Positions 1-15,000 of a stretch of DNA of 64,000 nt are shown piece after piece. The stretch's first letter is position 1. Every line of letters starts with the position of its first letter. The stretch spans positions 1 to 64,000 of the forward strand of contig CAIIXF020000169.1 in NCBI GenBank assembly GCA_903813345.2, in the 5' to 3' direction. Made by a program: the position numbers and the translations under genes. The stretch comes from Owenia fusiformis. Taxonomy: Eukaryota; Annelida; Polychaeta; Sabellida; Oweniidae. The notes beneath the pieces were generated by a model. It had not been told where the DNA came from. It saw nothing but the letters and a program-made list of their open reading frames with translations, and made no database searches.

Positions 1-24
1 CCGAGGAGGCTCTCATGTTAAGTG

Positions 25-66
25 TGTCTCGGCCGGAGACGTGTCATCCCGAGATGACACGAGACA
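25..66 (+). other. Stem-loop in each satellite unit (first copy shown)
   Basis: Unit bases 41-48 (GTGTCATC) pair with 53-60 around a CCGA loop. Bases 25-30 (TGTCTC) pair with 61-66 (GAGACA), giving a stacked 14-bp stem interrupted by a 10-nt bulge (31-40). A competing local hairpin is possible: GTCTC (26-30 region) with GAGAC (36-40). A separate 13-bp dyad, GTTCAACTTGAAC, lies at unit 77-89. These structures recur in every copy. They could act as cruciforms in DNA or as folds in a satellite RNA, but no function is shown. Confidence 0.7.
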
Positions 67-3000
67 TCACCACTCTGTTCAACTTGAACTATAACATCAT
101 TTTAGACCATTAATTTCAATTTTAGAGAGAAAAATTTATTTCGTAGCGCTCGTCCGAGGAGGCTCTCATGTTAAGTGTGTCTCGGCCGGAGACGTGTCAT
201 CCCGAGATGACACGAGACATCACCACTCTGTTCAACTTGAACTATAACATCATTTTAGACCATTAATTTCAATTTTAGAGAGAAAAATTTATTTCGTAGC
301 GCTCGTCCGAGGAGGCTCTCATGTTAAGTGTGTCTCGGCCGGAGACGTGTCATCCCGAGATGACACGAGACATCACCACTCTGTTCAACTTGAACTATAA
401 CATCATTTTAGACCATTAATTTCAATTTTAGAGAGAAAAATTTATTTCGTAGCGCTCGTCCGAGGAGGCTCTCATGTTAAGTGTGTCTCGGCCGGAGACG
501 TGTCATCCCGAGATGACACGAGACATCACCACTCTGTTCAACTTGAACTATAACATCATTTTAGACCATTAATTTCAATTTTAGAGAGAAAAATTTATTT
601 CGTAGCGCTCGTCCGAGGAGGCTCTCATGTTAAGTGTGTCTCGGCCGGAGACGTGTCATCCCGAGATGACACGAGACATCACCACTCTGTTCAACTTGAA
701 CTATAACATCATTTTAGACCATTAATTTCAATTTTAGAGAGAAAAATTTATTTCGTAGCGCTCGTCCGAGGAGGCTCTCATGTTAAGTGTGTCTCGGCCG
801 GAGACGTGTCATCCCGAGATGACACGAGACATCACCACTCTGTTCAACTTGAACTATAACATCATTTTAGACCATTAATTTCAATTTTAGAGAGAAAAAT
901 TTATTTCGTAGCGCTCGTCCGAGGAGGCTCTCATGTTAAGTGTGTCTCGGCCGGAGACGTGTCATCCCGAGATGACACGAGACATCACCACTCTGTTCAA
1001 CTTGAACTATAACATCATTTTAGACCATTAATTTCAATTTTAGAGAGAAAAATTTATTTCGTAGCGCTCGTCCGAGGAGGCTCTCATGTTAAGTGTGTCT
1101 CGGCCGGAGACGTGTCATCCCGAGATGACACGAGACATCACCACTCTGTTCAACTTGAACTATAACATCATTTTAGACCATTAATTTCAATTTTAGAGAG
1201 AAAAATTTATTTCGTAGCGCTCGTCCGAGGAGGCTCTCATGTTAAGTGTGTCTCGGCCGGAGACGTGTCATCCCGAGATGACACGAGACATCACCACTCT
1301 GTTCAACTTGAACTATAACATCATTTTAGACCATTAATTTCAATTTTAGAGAGAAAAATTTATTTCGTAGCGCTCGTCCGAGGAGGCTCTCATGTTAAGT
1401 GTGTCTCGGCCGGAGACGTGTCATCCCGAGATGACACGAGACATCACCACTCTGTTCAACTTGAACTATAACATCATTTTAGACCATTAATTTCAATTTT
1501 AGAGAGAAAAATTTATTTCGTAGCGCTCGTCCGAGGAGGCTCTCATGTTAAGTGTGTCTCGGCCGGAGACGTGTCATCCCGAGATGACACGAGACATCAC
1601 CACTCTGTTCAACTTGAACTATAACATCATTTTAGACCATTAATTTCAATTTTAGAGAGAAAAATTTATTTCGTAGCGCTCGTCCGAGGAGGCTCTCATG
1701 TTAAGTGTGTCTCGGCCGGAGACGTGTCATCCCGAGATGACACGAGACATCACCACTCTGTTCAACTTGAACTATAACATCATTTTAGACCATTAATTTC
1801 AATTTTAGAGAGAAAAATTTATTTCGTAGCGCTCGTCCGAGGAGGCTCTCATGTTAAGTGTGTCTCGGCCGGAGACGTGTCATCCCGAGATGACACGAGA
1901 CATCACCACTCTGTTCAACTTGAACTATAACATCATTTTAGACCATTAATTTCAATTTTAGAGAGAAAAATTTATTTCGTAGCGCTCGTCCGAGGAGGCT
2001 CTCATGTTAAGTGTGTCTCGGCCGGAGACGTGTCATCCCGAGATGACACGAGACATCACCACTCTGTTCAACTTGAACTATAACATCATTTTAGACCATT
2101 AATTTCAATTTTAGAGAGAAAAATTTATTTCGTAGCGCTCGTCCGAGGAGGCTCTCATGTTAAGTGTGTCTCGGCCGGAGACGTGTCATCCCGAGATGAC
2201 ACGAGACATCACCACTCTGTTCAACTTGAACTATAACATCATTTTAGACCATTAATTTCAATTTTAGAGAGAAAAATTTATTTCGTAGCGCTCGTCCGAG
2301 GAGGCTCTCATGTTAAGTGTGTCTCGGCCGGAGACGTGTCATCCCGAGATGACACGAGACATCACCACTCTGTTCAACTTGAACTATAACATCATTTTAG
2401 ACCATTAATTTCAATTTTAGAGAGAAAAATTTATTTCGTAGCGCTCGTCCGAGGAGGCTCTCATGTTAAGTGTGTCTCGGCCGGAGACGTGTCATCCCGA
2501 GATGACACGAGACATCACCACTCTGTTCAACTTGAACTATAACATCATTTTAGACCATTAATTTCAATTTTAGAGAGAAAAATTTATTTCGTAGCGCTCG
2601 TCCGAGGAGGCTCTCATGTTAAGTGTGTCTCGGCCGGAGACGTGTCATCCCGAGATGACACGAGACATCACCACTCTGTTCAACTTGAACTATAACATCA
2701 TTTTAGACCATTAATTTCAATTTTAGAGAGAAAAATTTATTTCGTAGCGCTCGTCCGAGGAGGCTCTCATGTTAAGTGTGTCTCGGCCGGAGACGTGTCA
2801 TCCCGAGATGACACGAGACATCACCACTCTGTTCAACTTGAACTATAACATCATTTTAGACCATTAATTTCAATTTTAGAGAGAAAAATTTATTTCGTAG
2901 CGCTCGTCCGAGGAGGCTCTCATGTTAAGTGTGTCTCGGCCGGAGACGTGTCATCCCGAGATGACACGAGACATCACCACTCTGTTCAACTTGAACTATA

Positions 3001-6000
3001 ACATCATTTTAGACCATTAATTTCAATTTTAGAGAGAAAAATTTATTTCGTAGCGCTCGTCCGAGGAGGCTCTCATGTTAAGTGTGTCTCGGCCGGAGAC
3101 GTGTCATCCCGAGATGACACGAGACATCACCACTCTGTTCAACTTGAACTATAACATCATTTTAGACCATTAATTTCAATTTTAGAGAGAAAAATTTATT
3201 TCGTAGCGCTCGTCCGAGGAGGCTCTCATGTTAAGTGTGTCTCGGCCGGAGACGTGTCATCCCGAGATGACACGAGACATCACCACTCTGTTCAACTTGA
3301 ACTATAACATCATTTTAGACCATTAATTTCAATTTTAGAGAGAAAAATTTATTTCGTAGCGCTCGTCCGAGGAGGCTCTCATGTTAAGTGTGTCTCGGCC
3401 GGAGACGTGTCATCCCGAGATGACACGAGACATCACCACTCTGTTCAACTTGAACTATAACATCATTTTAGACCATTAATTTCAATTTTAGAGAGAAAAA
3501 TTTATTTCGTAGCGCTCGTCCGAGGAGGCTCTCATGTTAAGTGTGTCTCGGCCGGAGACGTGTCATCCCGAGATGACACGAGACATCACCACTCTGTTCA
3601 ACTTGAACTATAACATCATTTTAGACCATTAATTTCAATTTTAGAGAGAAAAATTTATTTCGTAGCGCTCGTCCGAGGAGGCTCTCATGTTAAGTGTGTC
3701 TCGGCCGGAGACGTGTCATCCCGAGATGACACGAGACATCACCACTCTGTTCAACTTGAACTATAACATCATTTTAGACCATTAATTTCAATTTTAGAGA
3801 GAAAAATTTATTTCGTAGCGCTCGTCCGAGGAGGCTCTCATGTTAAGTGTGTCTCGGCCGGAGACGTGTCATCCCGAGATGACACGAGACATCACCACTC
3901 TGTTCAACTTGAACTATAACATCATTTTAGACCATTAATTTCAATTTTAGAGAGAAAAATTTATTTCGTAGCGCTCGTCCGAGGAGGCTCTCATGTTAAG
4001 TGTGTCTCGGCCGGAGACGTGTCATCCCGAGATGACACGAGACATCACCACTCTGTTCAACTTGAACTATAACATCATTTTAGACCATTAATTTCAATTT
4101 TAGAGAGAAAAATTTATTTCGTAGCGCTCGTCCGAGGAGGCTCTCATGTTAAGTGTGTCTCGGCCGGAGACGTGTCATCCCGAGATGACACGAGACATCA
4201 CCACTCTGTTCAACTTGAACTATAACATCATTTTAGACCATTAATTTCAATTTTAGAGAGAAAAATTTATTTCGTAGCGCTCGTCCGAGGAGGCTCTCAT
4301 GTTAAGTGTGTCTCGGCCGGAGACGTGTCATCCCGAGATGACACGAGACATCACCACTCTGTTCAACTTGAACTATAACATCATTTTAGACCATTAATTT
4401 CAATTTTAGAGAGAAAAATTTATTTCGTAGCGCTCGTCCGAGGAGGCTCTCATGTTAAGTGTGTCTCGGCCGGAGACGTGTCATCCCGAGATGACACGAG
4501 ACATCACCACTCTGTTCAACTTGAACTATAACATCATTTTAGACCATTAATTTCAATTTTAGAGAGAAAAATTTATTTCGTAGCGCTCGTCCGAGGAGGC
4601 TCTCATGTTAAGTGTGTCTCGGCCGGAGACGTGTCATCCCGAGATGACACGAGACATCACCACTCTGTTCAACTTGAACTATAACATCATTTTAGACCAT
4701 TAATTTCAATTTTAGAGAGAAAAATTTATTTCGTAGCGCTCGTCCGAGGAGGCTCTCATGTTAAGTGTGTCTCGGCCGGAGACGTGTCATCCCGAGATGA
4801 CACGAGACATCACCACTCTGTTCAACTTGAACTATAACATCATTTTAGACCATTAATTTCAATTTTAGAGAGAAAAATTTATTTCGTAGCGCTCGTCCGA
4901 GGAGGCTCTCATGTTAAGTGTGTCTCGGCCGGAGACGTGTCATCCCGAGATGACACGAGACATCACCACTCTGTTCAACTTGAACTATAACATCATTTTA
5001 GACCATTAATTTCAATTTTAGAGAGAAAAATTTATTTCGTAGCGCTCGTCCGAGGAGGCTCTCATGTTAAGTGTGTCTCGGCCGGAGACGTGTCATCCCG
5101 AGATGACACGAGACATCACCACTCTGTTCAACTTGAACTATAACATCATTTTAGACCATTAATTTCAATTTTAGAGAGAAAAATTTATTTCGTAGCGCTC
5201 GTCCGAGGAGGCTCTCATGTTAAGTGTGTCTCGGCCGGAGACGTGTCATCCCGAGATGACACGAGACATCACCACTCTGTTCAACTTGAACTATAACATC
5301 ATTTTAGACCATTAATTTCAATTTTAGAGAGAAAAATTTATTTCGTAGCGCTCGTCCGAGGAGGCTCTCATGTTAAGTGTGTCTCGGCCGGAGACGTGTC
5401 ATCCCGAGATGACACGAGACATCACCACTCTGTTCAACTTGAACTATAACATCATTTTAGACCATTAATTTCAATTTTAGAGAGAAAAATTTATTTCGTA
5501 GCGCTCGTCCGAGGAGGCTCTCATGTTAAGTGTGTCTCGGCCGGAGACGTGTCATCCCGAGATGACACGAGACATCACCACTCTGTTCAACTTGAACTAT
5601 AACATCATTTTAGACCATTAATTTCAATTTTAGAGAGAAAAATTTATTTCGTAGCGCTCGTCCGAGGAGGCTCTCATGTTAAGTGTGTCTCGGCCGGAGA
5701 CGTGTCATCCCGAGATGACACGAGACATCACCACTCTGTTCAACTTGAACTATAACATCATTTTAGACCATTAATTTCAATTTTAGAGAGAAAAATTTAT
5801 TTCGTAGCGCTCGTCCGAGGAGGCTCTCATGTTAAGTGTGTCTCGGCCGGAGACGTGTCATCCCGAGATGACACGAGACATCACCACTCTGTTCAACTTG
5901 AACTATAACATCATTTTAGACCATTAATTTCAATTTTAGAGAGAAAAATTTATTTCGTAGCGCTCGTCCGAGGAGGCTCTCATGTTAAGTGTGTCTCGGC

Positions 6001-9000
6001 CGGAGACGTGTCATCCCGAGATGACACGAGACATCACCACTCTGTTCAACTTGAACTATAACATCATTTTAGACCATTAATTTCAATTTTAGAGAGAAAA
6101 ATTTATTTCGTAGCGCTCGTCCGAGGAGGCTCTCATGTTAAGTGTGTCTCGGCCGGAGACGTGTCATCCCGAGATGACACGAGACATCACCACTCTGTTC
6201 AACTTGAACTATAACATCATTTTAGACCATTAATTTCAATTTTAGAGAGAAAAATTTATTTCGTAGCGCTCGTCCGAGGAGGCTCTCATGTTAAGTGTGT
6301 CTCGGCCGGAGACGTGTCATCCCGAGATGACACGAGACATCACCACTCTGTTCAACTTGAACTATAACATCATTTTAGACCATTAATTTCAATTTTAGAG
6401 AGAAAAATTTATTTCGTAGCGCTCGTCCGAGGAGGCTCTCATGTTAAGTGTGTCTCGGCCGGAGACGTGTCATCCCGAGATGACACGAGACATCACCACT
6501 CTGTTCAACTTGAACTATAACATCATTTTAGACCATTAATTTCAATTTTAGAGAGAAAAATTTATTTCGTAGCGCTCGTCCGAGGAGGCTCTCATGTTAA
6601 GTGTGTCTCGGCCGGAGACGTGTCATCCCGAGATGACACGAGACATCACCACTCTGTTCAACTTGAACTATAACATCATTTTAGACCATTAATTTCAATT
6701 TTAGAGAGAAAAATTTATTTCGTAGCGCTCGTCCGAGGAGGCTCTCATGTTAAGTGTGTCTCGGCCGGAGACGTGTCATCCCGAGATGACACGAGACATC
6801 ACCACTCTGTTCAACTTGAACTATAACATCATTTTAGACCATTAATTTCAATTTTAGAGAGAAAAATTTATTTCGTAGCGCTCGTCCGAGGAGGCTCTCA
6901 TGTTAAGTGTGTCTCGGCCGGAGACGTGTCATCCCGAGATGACACGAGACATCACCACTCTGTTCAACTTGAACTATAACATCATTTTAGACCATTAATT
7001 TCAATTTTAGAGAGAAAAATTTATTTCGTAGCGCTCGTCCGAGGAGGCTCTCATGTTAAGTGTGTCTCGGCCGGAGACGTGTCATCCCGAGATGACACGA
7101 GACATCACCACTCTGTTCAACTTGAACTATAACATCATTTTAGACCATTAATTTCAATTTTAGAGAGAAAAATTTATTTCGTAGCGCTCGTCCGAGGAGG
7201 CTCTCATGTTAAGTGTGTCTCGGCCGGAGACGTGTCATCCCGAGATGACACGAGACATCACCACTCTGTTCAACTTGAACTATAACATCATTTTAGACCA
7301 TTAATTTCAATTTTAGAGAGAAAAATTTATTTCGTAGCGCTCGTCCGAGGAGGCTCTCATGTTAAGTGTGTCTCGGCCGGAGACGTGTCATCCCGAGATG
7401 ACACGAGACATCACCACTCTGTTCAACTTGAACTATAACATCATTTTAGACCATTAATTTCAATTTTAGAGAGAAAAATTTATTTCGTAGCGCTCGTCCG
7501 AGGAGGCTCTCATGTTAAGTGTGTCTCGGCCGGAGACGTGTCATCCCGAGATGACACGAGACATCACCACTCTGTTCAACTTGAACTATAACATCATTTT
7601 AGACCATTAATTTCAATTTTAGAGAGAAAAATTTATTTCGTAGCGCTCGTCCGAGGAGGCTCTCATGTTAAGTGTGTCTCGGCCGGAGACGTGTCATCCC
7701 GAGATGACACGAGACATCACCACTCTGTTCAACTTGAACTATAACATCATTTTAGACCATTAATTTCAATTTTAGAGAGAAAAATTTATTTCGTAGCGCT
7801 CGTCCGAGGAGGCTCTCATGTTAAGTGTGTCTCGGCCGGAGACGTGTCATCCCGAGATGACACGAGACATCACCACTCTGTTCAACTTGAACTATAACAT
7901 CATTTTAGACCATTAATTTCAATTTTAGAGAGAAAAATTTATTTCGTAGCGCTCGTCCGAGGAGGCTCTCATGTTAAGTGTGTCTCGGCCGGAGACGTGT
8001 CATCCCGAGATGACACGAGACATCACCACTCTGTTCAACTTGAACTATAACATCATTTTAGACCATTAATTTCAATTTTAGAGAGAAAAATTTATTTCGT
8101 AGCGCTCGTCCGAGGAGGCTCTCATGTTAAGTGTGTCTCGGCCGGAGACGTGTCATCCCGAGATGACACGAGACATCACCACTCTGTTCAACTTGAACTA
8201 TAACATCATTTTAGACCATTAATTTCAATTTTAGAGAGAAAAATTTATTTCGTAGCGCTCGTCCGAGGAGGCTCTCATGTTAAGTGTGTCTCGGCCGGAG
8301 ACGTGTCATCCCGAGATGACACGAGACATCACCACTCTGTTCAACTTGAACTATAACATCATTTTAGACCATTAATTTCAATTTTAGAGAGAAAAATTTA
8401 TTTCGTAGCGCTCGTCCGAGGAGGCTCTCATGTTAAGTGTGTCTCGGCCGGAGACGTGTCATCCCGAGATGACACGAGACATCACCACTCTGTTCAACTT
8501 GAACTATAACATCATTTTAGACCATTAATTTCAATTTTAGAGAGAAAAATTTATTTCGTAGCGCTCGTCCGAGGAGGCTCTCATGTTAAGTGTGTCTCGG
8601 CCGGAGACGTGTCATCCCGAGATGACACGAGACATCACCACTCTGTTCAACTTGAACTATAACATCATTTTAGACCATTAATTTCAATTTTAGAGAGAAA
8701 AATTTATTTCGTAGCGCTCGTCCGAGGAGGCTCTCATGTTAAGTGTGTCTCGGCCGGAGACGTGTCATCCCGAGATGACACGAGACATCACCACTCTGTT
8801 CAACTTGAACTATAACATCATTTTAGACCATTAATTTCAATTTTAGAGAGAAAAATTTATTTCGTAGCGCTCGTCCGAGGAGGCTCTCATGTTAAGTGTG
8901 TCTCGGCCGGAGACGTGTCATCCCGAGATGACACGAGACATCACCACTCTGTTCAACTTGAACTATAACATCATTTTAGACCATTAATTTCAATTTTAGA

Positions 9001-12000
9001 GAGAAAAATTTATTTCGTAGCGCTCGTCCGAGGAGGCTCTCATGTTAAGTGTGTCTCGGCCGGAGACGTGTCATCCCGAGATGACACGAGACATCACCAC
9101 TCTGTTCAACTTGAACTATAACATCATTTTAGACCATTAATTTCAATTTTAGAGAGAAAAATTTATTTCGTAGCGCTCGTCCGAGGAGGCTCTCATGTTA
9201 AGTGTGTCTCGGCCGGAGACGTGTCATCCCGAGATGACACGAGACATCACCACTCTGTTCAACTTGAACTATAACATCATTTTAGACCATTAATTTCAAT
9301 TTTAGAGAGAAAAATTTATTTCGTAGCGCTCGTCCGAGGAGGCTCTCATGTTAAGTGTGTCTCGGCCGGAGACGTGTCATCCCGAGATGACACGAGACAT
9401 CACCACTCTGTTCAACTTGAACTATAACATCATTTTAGACCATTAATTTCAATTTTAGAGAGAAAAATTTATTTCGTAGCGCTCGTCCGAGGAGGCTCTC
9501 ATGTTAAGTGTGTCTCGGCCGGAGACGTGTCATCCCGAGATGACACGAGACATCACCACTCTGTTCAACTTGAACTATAACATCATTTTAGACCATTAAT
9601 TTCAATTTTAGAGAGAAAAATTTATTTCGTAGCGCTCGTCCGAGGAGGCTCTCATGTTAAGTGTGTCTCGGCCGGAGACGTGTCATCCCGAGATGACACG
9701 AGACATCACCACTCTGTTCAACTTGAACTATAACATCATTTTAGACCATTAATTTCAATTTTAGAGAGAAAAATTTATTTCGTAGCGCTCGTCCGAGGAG
9801 GCTCTCATGTTAAGTGTGTCTCGGCCGGAGACGTGTCATCCCGAGATGACACGAGACATCACCACTCTGTTCAACTTGAACTATAACATCATTTTAGACC
9901 ATTAATTTCAATTTTAGAGAGAAAAATTTATTTCGTAGCGCTCGTCCGAGGAGGCTCTCATGTTAAGTGTGTCTCGGCCGGAGACGTGTCATCCCGAGAT
10001 GACACGAGACATCACCACTCTGTTCAACTTGAACTATAACATCATTTTAGACCATTAATTTCAATTTTAGAGAGAAAAATTTATTTCGTAGCGCTCGTCC
10101 GAGGAGGCTCTCATGTTAAGTGTGTCTCGGCCGGAGACGTGTCATCCCGAGATGACACGAGACATCACCACTCTGTTCAACTTGAACTATAACATCATTT
10201 TAGACCATTAATTTCAATTTTAGAGAGAAAAATTTATTTCGTAGCGCTCGTCCGAGGAGGCTCTCATGTTAAGTGTGTCTCGGCCGGAGACGTGTCATCC
10301 CGAGATGACACGAGACATCACCACTCTGTTCAACTTGAACTATAACATCATTTTAGACCATTAATTTCAATTTTAGAGAGAAAAATTTATTTCGTAGCGC
10401 TCGTCCGAGGAGGCTCTCATGTTAAGTGTGTCTCGGCCGGAGACGTGTCATCCCGAGATGACACGAGACATCACCACTCTGTTCAACTTGAACTATAACA
10501 TCATTTTAGACCATTAATTTCAATTTTAGAGAGAAAAATTTATTTCGTAGCGCTCGTCCGAGGAGGCTCTCATGTTAAGTGTGTCTCGGCCGGAGACGTG
10601 TCATCCCGAGATGACACGAGACATCACCACTCTGTTCAACTTGAACTATAACATCATTTTAGACCATTAATTTCAATTTTAGAGAGAAAAATTTATTTCG
10701 TAGCGCTCGTCCGAGGAGGCTCTCATGTTAAGTGTGTCTCGGCCGGAGACGTGTCATCCCGAGATGACACGAGACATCACCACTCTGTTCAACTTGAACT
10801 ATAACATCATTTTAGACCATTAATTTCAATTTTAGAGAGAAAAATTTATTTCGTAGCGCTCGTCCGAGGAGGCTCTCATGTTAAGTGTGTCTCGGCCGGA
10901 GACGTGTCATCCCGAGATGACACGAGACATCACCACTCTGTTCAACTTGAACTATAACATCATTTTAGACCATTAATTTCAATTTTAGAGAGAAAAATTT
11001 ATTTCGTAGCGCTCGTCCGAGGAGGCTCTCATGTTAAGTGTGTCTCGGCCGGAGACGTGTCATCCCGAGATGACACGAGACATCACCACTCTGTTCAACT
11101 TGAACTATAACATCATTTTAGACCATTAATTTCAATTTTAGAGAGAAAAATTTATTTCGTAGCGCTCGTCCGAGGAGGCTCTCATGTTAAGTGTGTCTCG
11201 GCCGGAGACGTGTCATCCCGAGATGACACGAGACATCACCACTCTGTTCAACTTGAACTATAACATCATTTTAGACCATTAATTTCAATTTTAGAGAGAA
11301 AAATTTATTTCGTAGCGCTCGTCCGAGGAGGCTCTCATGTTAAGTGTGTCTCGGCCGGAGACGTGTCATCCCGAGATGACACGAGACATCACCACTCTGT
11401 TCAACTTGAACTATAACATCATTTTAGACCATTAATTTCAATTTTAGAGAGAAAAATTTATTTCGTAGCGCTCGTCCGAGGAGGCTCTCATGTTAAGTGT
11501 GTCTCGGCCGGAGACGTGTCATCCCGAGATGACACGAGACATCACCACTCTGTTCAACTTGAACTATAACATCATTTTAGACCATTAATTTCAATTTTAG
11601 AGAGAAAAATTTATTTCGTAGCGCTCGTCCGAGGAGGCTCTCATGTTAAGTGTGTCTCGGCCGGAGACGTGTCATCCCGAGATGACACGAGACATCACCA
11701 CTCTGTTCAACTTGAACTATAACATCATTTTAGACCATTAATTTCAATTTTAGAGAGAAAAATTTATTTCGTAGCGCTCGTCCGAGGAGGCTCTCATGTT
11801 AAGTGTGTCTCGGCCGGAGACGTGTCATCCCGAGATGACACGAGACATCACCACTCTGTTCAACTTGAACTATAACATCATTTTAGACCATTAATTTCAA
11901 TTTTAGAGAGAAAAATTTATTTCGTAGCGCTCGTCCGAGGAGGCTCTCATGTTAAGTGTGTCTCGGCCGGAGACGTGTCATCCCGAGATGACACGAGACA

Positions 12001-15000
12001 TCACCACTCTGTTCAACTTGAACTATAACATCATTTTAGACCATTAATTTCAATTTTAGAGAGAAAAATTTATTTCGTAGCGCTCGTCCGAGGAGGCTCT
12101 CATGTTAAGTGTGTCTCGGCCGGAGACGTGTCATCCCGAGATGACACGAGACATCACCACTCTGTTCAACTTGAACTATAACATCATTTTAGACCATTAA
12201 TTTCAATTTTAGAGAGAAAAATTTATTTCGTAGCGCTCGTCCGAGGAGGCTCTCATGTTAAGTGTGTCTCGGCCGGAGACGTGTCATCCCGAGATGACAC
12301 GAGACATCACCACTCTGTTCAACTTGAACTATAACATCATTTTAGACCATTAATTTCAATTTTAGAGAGAAAAATTTATTTCGTAGCGCTCGTCCGAGGA
12401 GGCTCTCATGTTAAGTGTGTCTCGGCCGGAGACGTGTCATCCCGAGATGACACGAGACATCACCACTCTGTTCAACTTGAACTATAACATCATTTTAGAC
12501 CATTAATTTCAATTTTAGAGAGAAAAATTTATTTCGTAGCGCTCGTCCGAGGAGGCTCTCATGTTAAGTGTGTCTCGGCCGGAGACGTGTCATCCCGAGA
12601 TGACACGAGACATCACCACTCTGTTCAACTTGAACTATAACATCATTTTAGACCATTAATTTCAATTTTAGAGAGAAAAATTTATTTCGTAGCGCTCGTC
12701 CGAGGAGGCTCTCATGTTAAGTGTGTCTCGGCCGGAGACGTGTCATCCCGAGATGACACGAGACATCACCACTCTGTTCAACTTGAACTATAACATCATT
12801 TTAGACCATTAATTTCAATTTTAGAGAGAAAAATTTATTTCGTAGCGCTCGTCCGAGGAGGCTCTCATGTTAAGTGTGTCTCGGCCGGAGACGTGTCATC
12901 CCGAGATGACACGAGACATCACCACTCTGTTCAACTTGAACTATAACATCATTTTAGACCATTAATTTCAATTTTAGAGAGAAAAATTTATTTCGTAGCG
13001 CTCGTCCGAGGAGGCTCTCATGTTAAGTGTGTCTCGGCCGGAGACGTGTCATCCCGAGATGACACGAGACATCACCACTCTGTTCAACTTGAACTATAAC
13101 ATCATTTTAGACCATTAATTTCAATTTTAGAGAGAAAAATTTATTTCGTAGCGCTCGTCCGAGGAGGCTCTCATGTTAAGTGTGTCTCGGCCGGAGACGT
13201 GTCATCCCGAGATGACACGAGACATCACCACTCTGTTCAACTTGAACTATAACATCATTTTAGACCATTAATTTCAATTTTAGAGAGAAAAATTTATTTC
13301 GTAGCGCTCGTCCGAGGAGGCTCTCATGTTAAGTGTGTCTCGGCCGGAGACGTGTCATCCCGAGATGACACGAGACATCACCACTCTGTTCAACTTGAAC
13401 TATAACATCATTTTAGACCATTAATTTCAATTTTAGAGAGAAAAATTTATTTCGTAGCGCTCGTCCGAGGAGGCTCTCATGTTAAGTGTGTCTCGGCCGG
13501 AGACGTGTCATCCCGAGATGACACGAGACATCACCACTCTGTTCAACTTGAACTATAACATCATTTTAGACCATTAATTTCAATTTTAGAGAGAAAAATT
13601 TATTTCGTAGCGCTCGTCCGAGGAGGCTCTCATGTTAAGTGTGTCTCGGCCGGAGACGTGTCATCCCGAGATGACACGAGACATCACCACTCTGTTCAAC
13701 TTGAACTATAACATCATTTTAGACCATTAATTTCAATTTTAGAGAGAAAAATTTATTTCGTAGCGCTCGTCCGAGGAGGCTCTCATGTTAAGTGTGTCTC
13801 GGCCGGAGACGTGTCATCCCGAGATGACACGAGACATCACCACTCTGTTCAACTTGAACTATAACATCATTTTAGACCATTAATTTCAATTTTAGAGAGA
13901 AAAATTTATTTCGTAGCGCTCGTCCGAGGAGGCTCTCATGTTAAGTGTGTCTCGGCCGGAGACGTGTCATCCCGAGATGACACGAGACATCACCACTCTG
14001 TTCAACTTGAACTATAACATCATTTTAGACCATTAATTTCAATTTTAGAGAGAAAAATTTATTTCGTAGCGCTCGTCCGAGGAGGCTCTCATGTTAAGTG
14101 TGTCTCGGCCGGAGACGTGTCATCCCGAGATGACACGAGACATCACCACTCTGTTCAACTTGAACTATAACATCATTTTAGACCATTAATTTCAATTTTA
14201 GAGAGAAAAATTTATTTCGTAGCGCTCGTCCGAGGAGGCTCTCATGTTAAGTGTGTCTCGGCCGGAGACGTGTCATCCCGAGATGACACGAGACATCACC
14301 ACTCTGTTCAACTTGAACTATAACATCATTTTAGACCATTAATTTCAATTTTAGAGAGAAAAATTTATTTCGTAGCGCTCGTCCGAGGAGGCTCTCATGT
14401 TAAGTGTGTCTCGGCCGGAGACGTGTCATCCCGAGATGACACGAGACATCACCACTCTGTTCAACTTGAACTATAACATCATTTTAGACCATTAATTTCA
14501 ATTTTAGAGAGAAAAATTTATTTCGTAGCGCTCGTCCGAGGAGGCTCTCATGTTAAGTGTGTCTCGGCCGGAGACGTGTCATCCCGAGATGACACGAGAC
14601 ATCACCACTCTGTTCAACTTGAACTATAACATCATTTTAGACCATTAATTTCAATTTTAGAGAGAAAAATTTATTTCGTAGCGCTCGTCCGAGGAGGCTC
14701 TCATGTTAAGTGTGTCTCGGCCGGAGACGTGTCATCCCGAGATGACACGAGACATCACCACTCTGTTCAACTTGAACTATAACATCATTTTAGACCATTA
14801 ATTTCAATTTTAGAGAGAAAAATTTATTTCGTAGCGCTCGTCCGAGGAGGCTCTCATGTTAAGTGTGTCTCGGCCGGAGACGTGTCATCCCGAGATGACA
14901 CGAGACATCACCACTCTGTTCAACTTGAACTATAACATCATTTTAGACCATTAATTTCAATTTTAGAGAGAAAAATTTATTTCGTAGCGCTCGTCCGAGG

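Noticed and set aside
1-20. AGGAGG-CTCTC-ATG resembling a bacterial ribosome binding site and start
   Set aside because: The frame is only 32 codons and everything else in the window is eukaryotic, so the match is coincidental.
138-156. CENP-B box in the satellite
   Set aside because: TTCGTAGCGCTCGTCC keeps only about six of the nine essential bases of the box.
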